A DNA stretch of 14,662 bases from an uncultured Mucilaginibacter sp. (GTDB lineage: Bacteria; Bacteroidota; Bacteroidia; Sphingobacteriales; Sphingobacteriaceae): positions 1 through 14,662 of the forward strand of contig CAMLFI010000021.1 of assembly GCA_946479225.1 (NCBI GenBank), written 5' to 3'. A program made the position numbers and the translations under genes. Of this stretch, positions 7,366 through 13,576 are shown piece by piece (the first letter of the stretch is position 1; the number at the start of each line of letters is the position of its first letter). Below the pieces are notes generated by a model. The model ran no database searches, was not told where the DNA came from, and worked only from the letters and a program-made list of their open reading frames with translations.

Positions 7366-7797
7366 ATGGCACATACACATAATAGTGAACAACATTTTGA
7401 GCATTTGCTAAAAAGGCATAATCTTAAACGTACCGAACCACGGTTAAGGGTACTTTCTATGCTGTCGGCAAAAAATGTGGCTACGTCGCAGCCTGATCTG
7501 GAAGGCGTTATTGGCGATGTGGACCGGGTAACTTTATACAGAATTTTAAGCGCCTTTGAAGAAAAAGGCATTATCCATAAGGTTTTTGACCTTAACGGCA
7601 CGGCAAACTACGCGCTGTGTTCTTCTGACTGTGATGAGCACGATCACCGAGATGAACACCTGCATTTTAACTGCACGGCATGTAATAATGTTTACTGCCT
7701 TGATGACCATGATTTCCCCCAAATAACGCTTCCTCCAGGCTTTAAACTGGAAAGCTTTAATTTCACCGCAACCGGTTTATGCCCCAAATGCAGCTAA
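7366..7797 (+). CDS. Fur-family metalloregulator, Zur-like
   Basis: A 143-residue Fur-superfamily repressor. The N-terminal winged helix includes LKRTEPRLRVLSML (20-33) and the recognition helix DRVTLYRILSAF (53-64). The dimerisation half carries the structural zinc site as two CxxC pairs, C103/C106 and C139/C142, and a histidine cluster EHDHRDEHLHF (91-101) that would hold the sensing metal. Both CxxC pairs plus the HxHxxxHxH run suit a zinc sensor (Zur) as much as Fur or PerR, so I do not assign a symbol. It follows the merC-like metal protein in the same direction, and a palindromic site at that gene's promoter suggests the regulator controls this small unit including itself. The amidase starts 49 bases after its stop and is probably separate. 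Confidence 0.9.
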   Translation: MAHTHNSEQHFEHLLKRHNLKRTEPRLRVLSMLSAKNVATSQPDLEGVIGDVDRVTLYRILSAFEEKGIIHKVFDLNGTANYALCSSDCDEHDHRDEHLHFNCTACNNVYCLDDHDFPQITLPPGFKLESFNFTATGLCPKCS

Positions 7798-7846
7798 ACC
7801 ATTGTAAGTTTTTTCGGTCATATTCGTAGCCAAAGCAAACCCATTA

Positions 7847-8659
7847 ATGCATAAACACCATACGCGCTTTAGATCAGGATTAATAAGTTTAGCGCTATTT
7901 GCAGGATATCTGTCTTTAAGTTCTTTTACTATAAATGCAGATACCACAAAAACTACATTTAAGTTTAAAACCATTGTGATTGATGCCGGGCACGGCGGAA
8001 AAGACCCAGGTGCGCACGGAGAGTTTGCGCGCGAAAAAACGGTGGCCCTATCTATCGCCAAAAAACTCCGGGAGGCGCTAAAGGCCCAGATTCCGGGTTT
8101 GAATATTGTGATGACCCGCAGCGACGATACTTTTATTGAGTTGAACCGCCGATCCCAAATAGCCAACAAAGCAAACGGAAACTTATTTATATCCATACAC
8201 TGCAACTCGTCGCCCGAAAGACCGGGCCGTACCAAAGGGGTGATGTTATTGGTGTATAAGTACAGTAAGGTTGCGTACCAGGCAGAGGCAATACGCGAAA
8301 ACGCTTCTATCTATCTGGAGAAAGACTATAAAGAGACATACAAAACTTACGATAGCAGCGATCCCATTAATCGCATTATTTTAAATGCTTTTCTTCAAAA
8401 ATACCGCAAGTACAGCATCCTGTTTGGCGATTTGGTGAATAAAGAGTTTAAAGGCGATGGCCGGCAGAGCATAGGCGTAAAAGAGCAAGACGTTTTTGTA
8501 CTAGCCCATACCGGAATGCCTGCTATTCTGGTTGAAACCGGTTTTATTAACCACCCCGAGGAAGAAAAATATCTTTCATCGGATGAAGGGCAGGACGAAA
8601 TTGTGCAGGGTATCGTTCGCGCTGTTAAAACCTATAAAACCAGTACTACCGCGCAATAA
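7847..8659 (+). CDS. N-acetylmuramoyl-L-alanine amidase (Amidase_3), exported
   Basis: It cleaves the amide bond between N-acetylmuramic acid and L-alanine in peptidoglycan, serving cell separation and wall turnover in the periplasm. The 270-residue protein begins with a basic stretch and hydrophobic core (about 11-28), a probable signal peptide, followed directly by the Amidase_3 domain. Zinc ligands are H49 in VIDAGHGGKDPGA, E63 in AREKTVAL and H118 in ISIHCNSS; the catalytic E230 lies in VETGFINHPEEE. It has no LysM, SPOR or AMIN domain, and there is the usual family insertion (about 135-200) between the second histidine and the last motif, which in AmiA/AmiB-type enzymes can carry an autoinhibitory helix. 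The stop lies only 22 bases before the riboswitch that controls the next gene. Confidence 0.93.
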   Translation: MHKHHTRFRSGLISLALFAGYLSLSSFTINADTTKTTFKFKTIVIDAGHGGKDPGAHGEFAREKTVALSIAKKLREALKAQIPGLNIVMTRSDDTFIELNRRSQIANKANGNLFISIHCNSSPERPGRTKGVMLLVYKYSKVAYQAEAIRENASIYLEKDYKETYKTYDSSDPINRIILNAFLQKYRKYSILFGDLVNKEFKGDGRQSIGVKEQDVFVLAHTGMPAILVETGFINHPEEEKYLSSDEGQDEIVQGIVRAVKTYKTSTTAQ

Positions 8660-8666
8660 AATTTTA

Positions 8667-8674
8667 TATCTTTA
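8667..8674 (+). promoter_or_regulatory. Candidate -7 box of the fluoride riboswitch transcript
   Basis: TATCTTTA matches TAnnTTTG except the last base. The expected start, about 8679-8681, is exactly where the aptamer begins, which supports it. No -33 TTTG is seen at the usual distance. Confidence 0.4.
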
Positions 8675-8680
8675 CTTAAC

Positions 8681-8731
8681 GGAAATGGTGTCTTCCGATT
8701 TGAACCGCCCTAAAAAGCTGATGGCGCCTGC
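8681..8731 (+). ncRNA. Fluoride riboswitch aptamer (crcB motif)
   Basis: A fluoride-binding aptamer in the leader of the CLC gene. Stem 1 is GGAA (8681-8684) with TTCC (8693-8696), closing the loop ATGGTGTC, which matches the Thermotoga petrophila aptamer loop AUGGUGUU at 7 of 8 bases. Loop bases 8687-8692 (GGTGTC) can pair all along with 8723-8728 (GGCGCC), with two G-U pairs, giving the defining pseudoknot. The conserved blocks GAACCGCC (8702-8709) and GCTGATG (8717-8723), then GCGCCTGC, follow in order. The second stem is weak here: only two or so pairs at GC/GC around an A-rich loop. Position directly before a CLC-F-like transporter gene is the strongest independent support. Recognition was by eye against the remembered consensus. 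Confidence 0.85.
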
Positions 8732-8748
8732 AAAAATTAACGCTATAC

Positions 8749-8782
8749 ATCGCCTTGCTAAAACAGGCGATCAATATTTTTT
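8749..8782 (+). terminator. Candidate expression-platform hairpin of the riboswitch
   Basis: ATCGCCT (8749-8755) pairs with AGGCGAT (8765-8771) over seven bases around a nine-base loop, and a run of six T follows at 8777-8782, seven bases before the transporter ATG. The five bases between stem and T-run make it an imperfect intrinsic terminator. CAGGCG (8764-8769) can instead pair with CGCCTG (8725-8730) inside the aptamer, giving two exclusive folds. Confidence 0.5.
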
Positions 8783-8789
8783 GTAGGAC

Positions 8790-10085
8790 ATGAACACTAA
8801 TTTAAAATTCCCTTCTGTTTCTCTTAACACACTAAAACATATTATTCGTTGGACGGCTATTACCGCGCCCGTAGCTGTGGCTATTGGCAGCATGGTTGCC
8901 CTGTTTTTATGGCTGCTTAATTGGGCCATACATTTTAGGTTTACTCACCCCTGGTTGCTTTATGTTTTACCGCTGGCGGGTGTAGCTATATGGTTCACAT
9001 ATAAAAAGTGGGGTGGCGCGTCTGACAAGGGCAACAACCTGATAATGGAAGAAATACACACGCCGGGTGGCGGTGTGCCTAAACGGCTGGCACCTTTAGT
9101 GCTTGTGGCTACTGTAGTTACGCACCTTTTTGGCGGATCGGCCGGGCGCGAAGGAACTGCAGTGCAAATGGGGGGTAGTATAGCACAATTTTTCAGCAAG
9201 CAGTTTAAGTTAAATGCCACTGATACACGCATTATGCTCACCGCAGGTGTTGCAGCCGGATTTGGCGCGGTTTTCGGAACGCCTTTGGCCGGGGCCATAT
9301 TTGCGCTGGAAGTACTTGCCATTGGTCGCATTCAATACGATGCCTTACTGGCCTGCCTTATCGCTGCCATTATGGGCGACCTGACGGTAAGCGCCTGGGG
9401 TATTCATCATACCGCTTACCATATTGATATTGTACCGGCAACCCAGAACGCGCTTTCGCCTTATTTCAATTTGGATATGTTGCTGCTATTAAAGATTATT
9501 GCAGCGGCAGTAATATTTGGCATTACCAGCCGGCTGTTTGCACAGGCCGTTCATGCCGTAAAAAACACTTTAAACAAATTTATTGCTCCCGAATGGCTTG
9601 TCCCTGCAATCGGCGGTGTATTAATAATAGCGCTAACATTTATTATCGGCAAACCCGATTATTTGAGCCTGGGCGTTGATGCTGAATATCCCGGTGCGGT
9701 AACTATCCCCTCCGCTTTTAGTTTATCTGGAGCCCATACCTGGAGCTGGTTATGGAAAACCATTTATACCGCAATAACCCTGGGCTCGGGCTTTAAAGGT
9801 GGCGAGGTGACTCCGCTATTTTATATTGGCGCAACTTTAGGCAATACCTTGTCCCAATTAATGGATGCGCCCGTAAGCCTTTTTGCGGCCCTGGGATTCA
9901 TCGCTGTTTTTGCCGGGGCTACCAATACCCCGCTGGCTTGTACCATAATGGGCGTTGAGCTTTTTGGCGGCGAGTATGTGCTTTTCTTCGCCGTAGCCTG
10001 TTTTACTGCTTATTTTTTTAGCGGCAAATCGGGTATTTATAGAGCGCAGCTTGTAGCAGTCCCTAAGGTGCAAAGAGACGGATAA
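8790..10085 (+). CDS. CLC-family transporter, probable CLC-F fluoride/proton antiporter
   Basis: A 431-residue polytopic inner-membrane protein of the CLC fold that most likely expels fluoride in exchange for protons. CLC landmarks are GSAGREGT (116-123) with the gating glutamate E121, GFGAVFGTPLAGAIFALEV (158-176), GSGFKGGEVTPLF (332-344) and GATNTPLA (376-383). Three features mark the CLC-F clade rather than chloride CLCs: GREGT instead of GREGP; KGNN (80-83) where chloride CLCs have GSGIP; and E339 and T341 in GGEVTP, matching Glu318 and Thr320 of the Enterococcus CLC-F. Y417 lies 78 residues after E339, the same distance as Tyr396 from Glu318 in that protein (numbers from memory). The fluoride riboswitch upstream agrees. 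Translation starts at the ATG four bases after the TAG of a spurious frame. It is alone in its unit. Confidence 0.9.
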   Translation: MNTNLKFPSVSLNTLKHIIRWTAITAPVAVAIGSMVALFLWLLNWAIHFRFTHPWLLYVLPLAGVAIWFTYKKWGGASDKGNNLIMEEIHTPGGGVPKRLAPLVLVATVVTHLFGGSAGREGTAVQMGGSIAQFFSKQFKLNATDTRIMLTAGVAAGFGAVFGTPLAGAIFALEVLAIGRIQYDALLACLIAAIMGDLTVSAWGIHHTAYHIDIVPATQNALSPYFNLDMLLLLKIIAAAVIFGITSRLFAQAVHAVKNTLNKFIAPEWLVPAIGGVLIIALTFIIGKPDYLSLGVDAEYPGAVTIPSAFSLSGAHTWSWLWKTIYTAITLGSGFKGGEVTPLFYIGATLGNTLSQLMDAPVSLFAALGFIAVFAGATNTPLACTIMGVELFGGEYVLFFAVACFTAYFFSGKSGIYRAQLVAVPKVQRDG

Positions 10086-10114
10086 TCAAAAGATTAGCCC
10101 TGCTTCTGTAAACT

Positions 10115-10143
10115 ATTTGTGACACTAAAGGTGTTTGACAAAT
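10115..10143. promoter_or_regulatory. Inverted repeat overlapping the xylanase -33 box
   Basis: ATTTGT (10115-10120) and ACAC (10122-10125) pair with GTGT (10131-10134) and ACAAAT (10138-10143) around TAAAG. It overlaps the -33 element, so it could be an operator. It could also be a weak end structure for the CLC transcript, although no T-run follows. Confidence 0.3.
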
Positions 10144-10164
10144 AAACTCCTTTCATTAGCTTTA
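10134..10164 (+). promoter_or_regulatory. Candidate promoter of the xylanase gene
   Basis: TTTG at 10134-10137 and TAGCTTTA at 10157-10164 are 19 bases apart, a near-ideal Bacteroidota -33/-7 pair with a single mismatch in the last -7 base. The start would be near 10170, giving a leader of about 78 bases before the ATG at 10249. Confidence 0.55.
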
Positions 10165-10171
10165 TATAATA

Positions 10172-10213
10172 AAAAATGTGTGCGTATTCTGAGCCAACGG
10201 GATGCGCATTTTT
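10172..10213 (+). other. Hairpin in the xylanase leader, ending in a T-run
   Basis: 10172-10182 pairs with 10203-10213 over eleven positions, three of them G-U, around a 20-base loop, and the 3' arm ends in five T. It lies just after the predicted start, so it could be an early terminator, a stabilising 5' structure, or the terminator of the CLC gene if the promoter call is wrong. Confidence 0.4.
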
Positions 10214-10248
10214 AGTCATAACCCTTTATTAACCAAATAGAAACCAAG

Positions 10249-11568
10249 ATGTCAAATTTTTATCGTTCATTAAGCACGGCCCCAAAACGGCATGCAAAAA
10301 CAGCAGTAATTGCATTAGCGCTGGGATCTGCCATTGTAGCTGTACAATGGATGGACCCTAAACCGAAAGCTCCGAAAACCCGGGCAGCAGCCGAAAAAGG
10401 TTTAAAAGATTATTATAAAGGTTATTTTAAAATAGGTGTAGCAGTTAACGTGCGTAACACCGGTGGCGGCGACGAAACCGAGCTGATAAAAAAAGAATTT
10501 AACAGCATAACGCCCGAGAATGATATGAAAATGATTTCGGTACACCCATCAGAACACGTGTGGAACTGGGAAAATGCCGACAAAATTGCCGACTTTGCTG
10601 TTAAAAACGGCATCAAACTACGCGGTCATAATTTATTATGGCACGCACAGGTAGGTGCATGGATGTTTAAGGATAGCATAACAGGGCAACCCGTTACAAA
10701 AGAGGTGCTTTTACAGCGCCTAAAAACCCATATCACTACTGTTGTAAAGCGCTATAAAGGCAAAATTTACGCCTGGGATGTAGTAAATGAGGCGATTGAT
10801 GATAAAGAGGGTGTGTTTATGCGTAATTCGCAATGGTACCAGATAGCCGGCGACGACTTTATACCAGCAGCATTTACTTATGCGCATGCTGCCGATCCAA
10901 AGGTTGAACTATACTATAACGACTATAACGAAAGCAACCCAAGCAAAAGAGACAAAATATACCAACTGGTAAAAACCCTATTAGAGAAAAAAATCCCTAT
11001 TACAGGTATAGGCTTGCAATGCCACTGGAAAATTGAGAGCCCAAGTACAGAAGATATCAGGGCCGCTTTTGCAAAATACGCGTCGTTAGGTGTGAAGTTG
11101 CAGGTTACCGAACTGGATATAACTGCCCGTCAGCAACGCCCTCGCGGGGAAACACCCGATACTGCGGCGGCTTATAGCGCAGAAATGTCTGAAAGACAAA
11201 CAAAGCGTTACAAAGAGGTGTTCGAGATATTCCGCGAAAATAAAAAATATCTTAACAGTGTAACGTTCTGGAACGTGTCTGACCGCGGAAGCTGGTTAGA
11301 TGGCCGCAACATGTTTGCCGGTGGCGCAGCTGCAACTGCAGCGCCTGCCGGAGCTCCACCAGCTGGCGGCCCCCCTGCGGGTGCTCCTCCTGCCGGCGGC
11401 CCTCCTGCTGCTAATCGCCCTGCCGGTGCCCCTGGTGCTGGTGGTCCTCCTGCCGGATTCGGCGGCGGCCGCGGTGGTGGCGCGAGAATTAAAGCTTACC
11501 CGCTTTTATTCGGCGTGAACCTGGAGCGCAAACCTGCTTATTTTGCAGTTGTCGATTTTAAGAAATAA
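10249..11568 (+). CDS. Endo-1,4-beta-xylanase, GH10 family, with low-complexity insertion
   Basis: It hydrolyses internal beta-1,4 bonds of xylan by the retaining mechanism. In the 439-residue protein a basic N-terminus and hydrophobic stretch (19-33) indicate a signal peptide or membrane anchor. The GH10 barrel follows: ITPENDMKM (87-95), RGHNLLWH (125-132), the acid/base E181 in WDVVNEA, LYYNDYN (221-227), GLQCHW (255-260), and the nucleophile E288 in QVTELDI. The segment SWLDGRN (348-354) should continue to YPLLF (417-421) after a few residues. Here residues about 357-414 form a run of Ala, Pro and Gly, with repeats of the GAPPAGGPPA kind, in the loop after beta-strand 8. No carbohydrate-binding module or SusC/D genes are seen. 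It ends at a strong terminator facing the MFS gene. Confidence 0.93.
   Translation: MSNFYRSLSTAPKRHAKTAVIALALGSAIVAVQWMDPKPKAPKTRAAAEKGLKDYYKGYFKIGVAVNVRNTGGGDETELIKKEFNSITPENDMKMISVHPSEHVWNWENADKIADFAVKNGIKLRGHNLLWHAQVGAWMFKDSITGQPVTKEVLLQRLKTHITTVVKRYKGKIYAWDVVNEAIDDKEGVFMRNSQWYQIAGDDFIPAAFTYAHAADPKVELYYNDYNESNPSKRDKIYQLVKTLLEKKIPITGIGLQCHWKIESPSTEDIRAAFAKYASLGVKLQVTELDITARQQRPRGETPDTAAAYSAEMSERQTKRYKEVFEIFRENKKYLNSVTFWNVSDRGSWLDGRNMFAGGAAATAAPAGAPPAGGPPAGAPPAGGPPAANRPAGAPGAGGPPAGFGGGRGGGARIKAYPLLFGVNLERKPAYFAVVDFKK
11317..11490 (+). repeat. Pro/Ala/Gly-rich coding repeat within the xylanase
   Basis: Codons 357-414 encode about 58 residues that are almost only A, P and G, ending in GFGGGRGGGAR. 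GAPPAGGPPA is repeated in tandem in its first half. At DNA level it is GC-rich, with imperfect 15-30 base units that would favour slippage. It lies inside the barrel domain, not between domains as linkers usually do. Confidence 0.85.
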
Positions 11569-11584
11569 ACCTTTTAACTATAAA

Positions 11585-11619
11585 CAAAAGCCCGCTTAAC
11601 AAAATTAAGCGGGCTTTTG
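11585..11619. terminator. Bidirectional intrinsic terminator
   Basis: A perfect 15-bp stem, 11585-11599 with 11605-11619, and a five-base CAAAA loop. The core is GCCCGC/GCGGGC, flanked by AAAA and TTTT, so it works on both strands. It sits between the convergent xylanase (stop 11568) and MFS gene (stop 11623) and should serve both. Confidence 0.92.
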
Positions 11620-11622
11620 CTT

Positions 11623-12858
11623 TCACTGGCTTTTCTTCTTTCCTTCAATATCCGGTAACAAGCCGGTAAATATGCCGATCAAAGGCAGGAAAGCGCAAAC
11701 TTTAAATACATACTCAATGCTGGTTCTGTCTGCCAGTTTACCTAACAGTGCTGAGCCCAAACCGCCCATGCCGAATGCCAGACCAAAAAACAAGCCTGCT
11801 ATCATTCCAACTTTTCCCGGCACAAGCTCGGTAGCGTAAACCAATATGGCAGAAAATGCCGAGGCTAAAATCAGGCCTATAAAGCCGGAGAGCACAACTA
11901 CCCAAAACAAAGAAGCGTATGGCAATATCAGCGTAAATGGCGCTACGCCTAATATGGAGATCCAGATGATGTACTTTCTGCCAAACCTGTCGCCTAAAGG
12001 GCCGCCAAACAATGTGCCTGCCGCTACCGCGCCTAAAAAAACAAACAGATAGATCTGCGATTGCTGTACGGTTACATGGAATTTATGGATAAGGAAGAAC
12101 GTGTAATAGCTGGTCATGCTGGCCATGTAAAAGTATTTGGAGAATACCAGTATCAGCAGAATAAACAGCGAAAATACAACTCTTTGTTTAGATAGCACCG
12201 GGCGGGCGTCGTCTGTGCTAGCATACTTTTTGGCAACTTTCCGGGCCATGTGTACCTGGTACCATCTGGCAATACGCGAGAGTAGAAAAATGCCAACCAT
12301 AGCCAGTAAACAAAACCAAATAACGTTGAACTGCCCGTGTGGCACTATAATTACCGCAGCCAATAGCGGCCCGATCGCGCTGCCGGCATTGCCACCGAGT
12401 TGGAAAATAGATTGCGCCAAGCCCTTCTTTCCGCCTGATGCTAAGTGGGCTACCCGCGACGCTTCAGGGTGGAATATGGACGAGCCGATTCCTATTAAAG
12501 CGACGGACATTAAGATATGCTCAAAGCTGTGGACCAAAGCGATCAATAGCAAGCCTGTTAACGTGAAACACATGCCAATTGCTAGGGAATAGGGTCGTGG
12601 CCGCCTGTCGGTATACGCACCGACAACCGGTTGCAGCAACGAGGCGGTTAATTGGTTGGTAAGTGTGATTAAACCTATTTGCGCGAACGTGAGGTTATAT
12701 TTCGCTTTAATAAGCGGATATATTGACGGTATTAAAGATTGCAACACATCATTAATAAAATGCGCGGCGCTTATGGTGAATAGGATGGAAAATACGGTTT
12801 GCTGAATTGCCTGTTTGGCGTCAGTTTGTGTCGTATCAATATTAGTTGTAACTTTCAT
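11623..12858 (-). CDS. MFS exporter, fosmidomycin-resistance (Fsr) type
   Basis: A 411-residue, 12-segment major facilitator protein of the inner membrane. The N-terminal signature AAHFINDVLQSLIPSIYPL, then NLTFAQIGLITLTNQLTASLLQP and TDRRPRP (83-89), is close to E. coli Fsr, which exports fosmidomycin by proton antiport. GSSIFHPEASRVA and the loop DRFGRK (second half) are further family features. The natural substrate of Fsr-type proteins is unknown, and many Bacteroidota carry them without known drug contact, so the substrate is left open. It diverges from the broken PPOX-like gene across 166 bases. A six-base inverted repeat (12865-12881) lies just upstream of the ATG. Confidence 0.9.
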   Translation of the reverse strand: MKVTTNIDTTQTDAKQAIQQTVFSILFTISAAHFINDVLQSLIPSIYPLIKAKYNLTFAQIGLITLTNQLTASLLQPVVGAYTDRRPRPYSLAIGMCFTLTGLLLIALVHSFEHILMSVALIGIGSSIFHPEASRVAHLASGGKKGLAQSIFQLGGNAGSAIGPLLAAVIIVPHGQFNVIWFCLLAMVGIFLLSRIARWYQVHMARKVAKKYASTDDARPVLSKQRVVFSLFILLILVFSKYFYMASMTSYYTFFLIHKFHVTVQQSQIYLFVFLGAVAAGTLFGGPLGDRFGRKYIIWISILGVAPFTLILPYASLFWVVVLSGFIGLILASAFSAILVYATELVPGKVGMIAGLFFGLAFGMGGLGSALLGKLADRTSIEYVFKVCAFLPLIGIFTGLLPDIEGKKKSQ

Positions 12859-12864
12859 TAGTAA

Positions 12865-12881
12865 AATCAGGTTGTCTGATT
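12865..12881. promoter_or_regulatory. Small inverted repeat upstream of the MFS gene
   Basis: AATCAG (12865-12870) and CTGATT (12876-12881) flank GTTGT, six bases from the MFS start codon. It could be an operator half-site pair or a hairpin at the ribosome-binding region. Short palindromes of this size also occur by chance. Confidence 0.25.
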
Positions 12882-13024
12882 ATTTCATCTGACGGACTGC
12901 TAAGTTATAATTTGTGGATGAGAACTAAGAAAGGTTGAATATTCGCAAATAACAAGCAGGTGATTTTTACCTGTCGCTGATAAATGGCGGCTTTATTGAA
13001 CATTTTTCTAATCAATTCATTGTA

Positions 13025-13570
13025 ATGGGAAAGTTTTACACTGCCATAGAAGATCATCACAAGGCATTTATCGAAAAACAGAAAATGTATTTCGTAAGCT
13101 CGGCGCCGCTGGCGGCTGATGGTCATATCAATTTGTCGCCTAAAGGGCTGGATAGCTTCCGGGTGCTTAACGCTAACCGGGTAGCCTATATGGATATTAT
13201 TGGCAGCGGCAACGAAACATCGGCGCATTTGTTAGAGAATGGCCGCATAACGCTTATGTTTTGAGCTTTTGACGGTCCACCGTTAATACTGCGCCTGTAC
13301 GGTTCCGGCTACACGGTTTTGCCCGGCGATGCTGAATGGGAAGCGCTGGCACAGCATTTCACAATTCTGCCCCATACCCGGCAGATTATTGTGACGGATG
13401 TTACCATGGTACAAACATCCTGCGGGTTTAGCGTACCCTACTATCAACACACCGGCGAACGCGACCATGCTTATAAATGGGCCGAAAGCAAAGGGCCAGA
13501 AGGGTTGGAACAATATAAAGCGGAAAAGAATATGATCAGTTTGGATGGTTTGCGCACGGCCATGGGGTGA
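13025..13570 (+). pseudogene. Pyridoxamine 5'-phosphate oxidase-family protein, interrupted by in-frame TGA
   Basis: One frame of 181 codons with a single TGA at 13262-13264 (codon 80). The first part (MGKFYTAIEDHHKAFIEKQKMYF, then LSPKGLDSFRVL) and the second part (PGDAEWEALAQHF, VTDVTMVQTSCGFSVPYY) both belong to the PPOX/FMN-binding split-barrel family of about 180-190 residues. Between them the frame reads ITLMF, stop, AFDGPPLILRLYG; relatives usually have a cysteine at that position (as I recall), so a TGC or TGT to TGA change explains it. No frameshift and no other damage is seen, so the lesion is recent, a sequencing error, or a recoded codon. Intact relatives bind FMN or F420; the substrate is unknown. 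It ends six bases from the convergent mfd stop. Confidence 0.8.
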
Positions 13571-13576
13571 TTTAGA

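Noticed and set aside
8685..8786. 33-codon ORF (MVSSDLNRPKKL..) as a leader peptide of the CLC gene
   Set aside because: Its bases are those of the fluoride aptamer and the following hairpin; the conserved RNA blocks explain the sequence, and no ribosome-binding site precedes its ATG.
11300..11518. Overlapping 72-codon frame in the xylanase repeat
   Set aside because: Leu/Ala-rich shadow of the GC-rich repeat read in another frame; the GH10 frame is clearly the coding one.
13262..13310. Selenocysteine at the TGA of the PPOX-like gene
   Set aside because: Not excluded, but no clear SECIS stem follows and this group is not known to me for selenoproteins; a point mutation is simpler.
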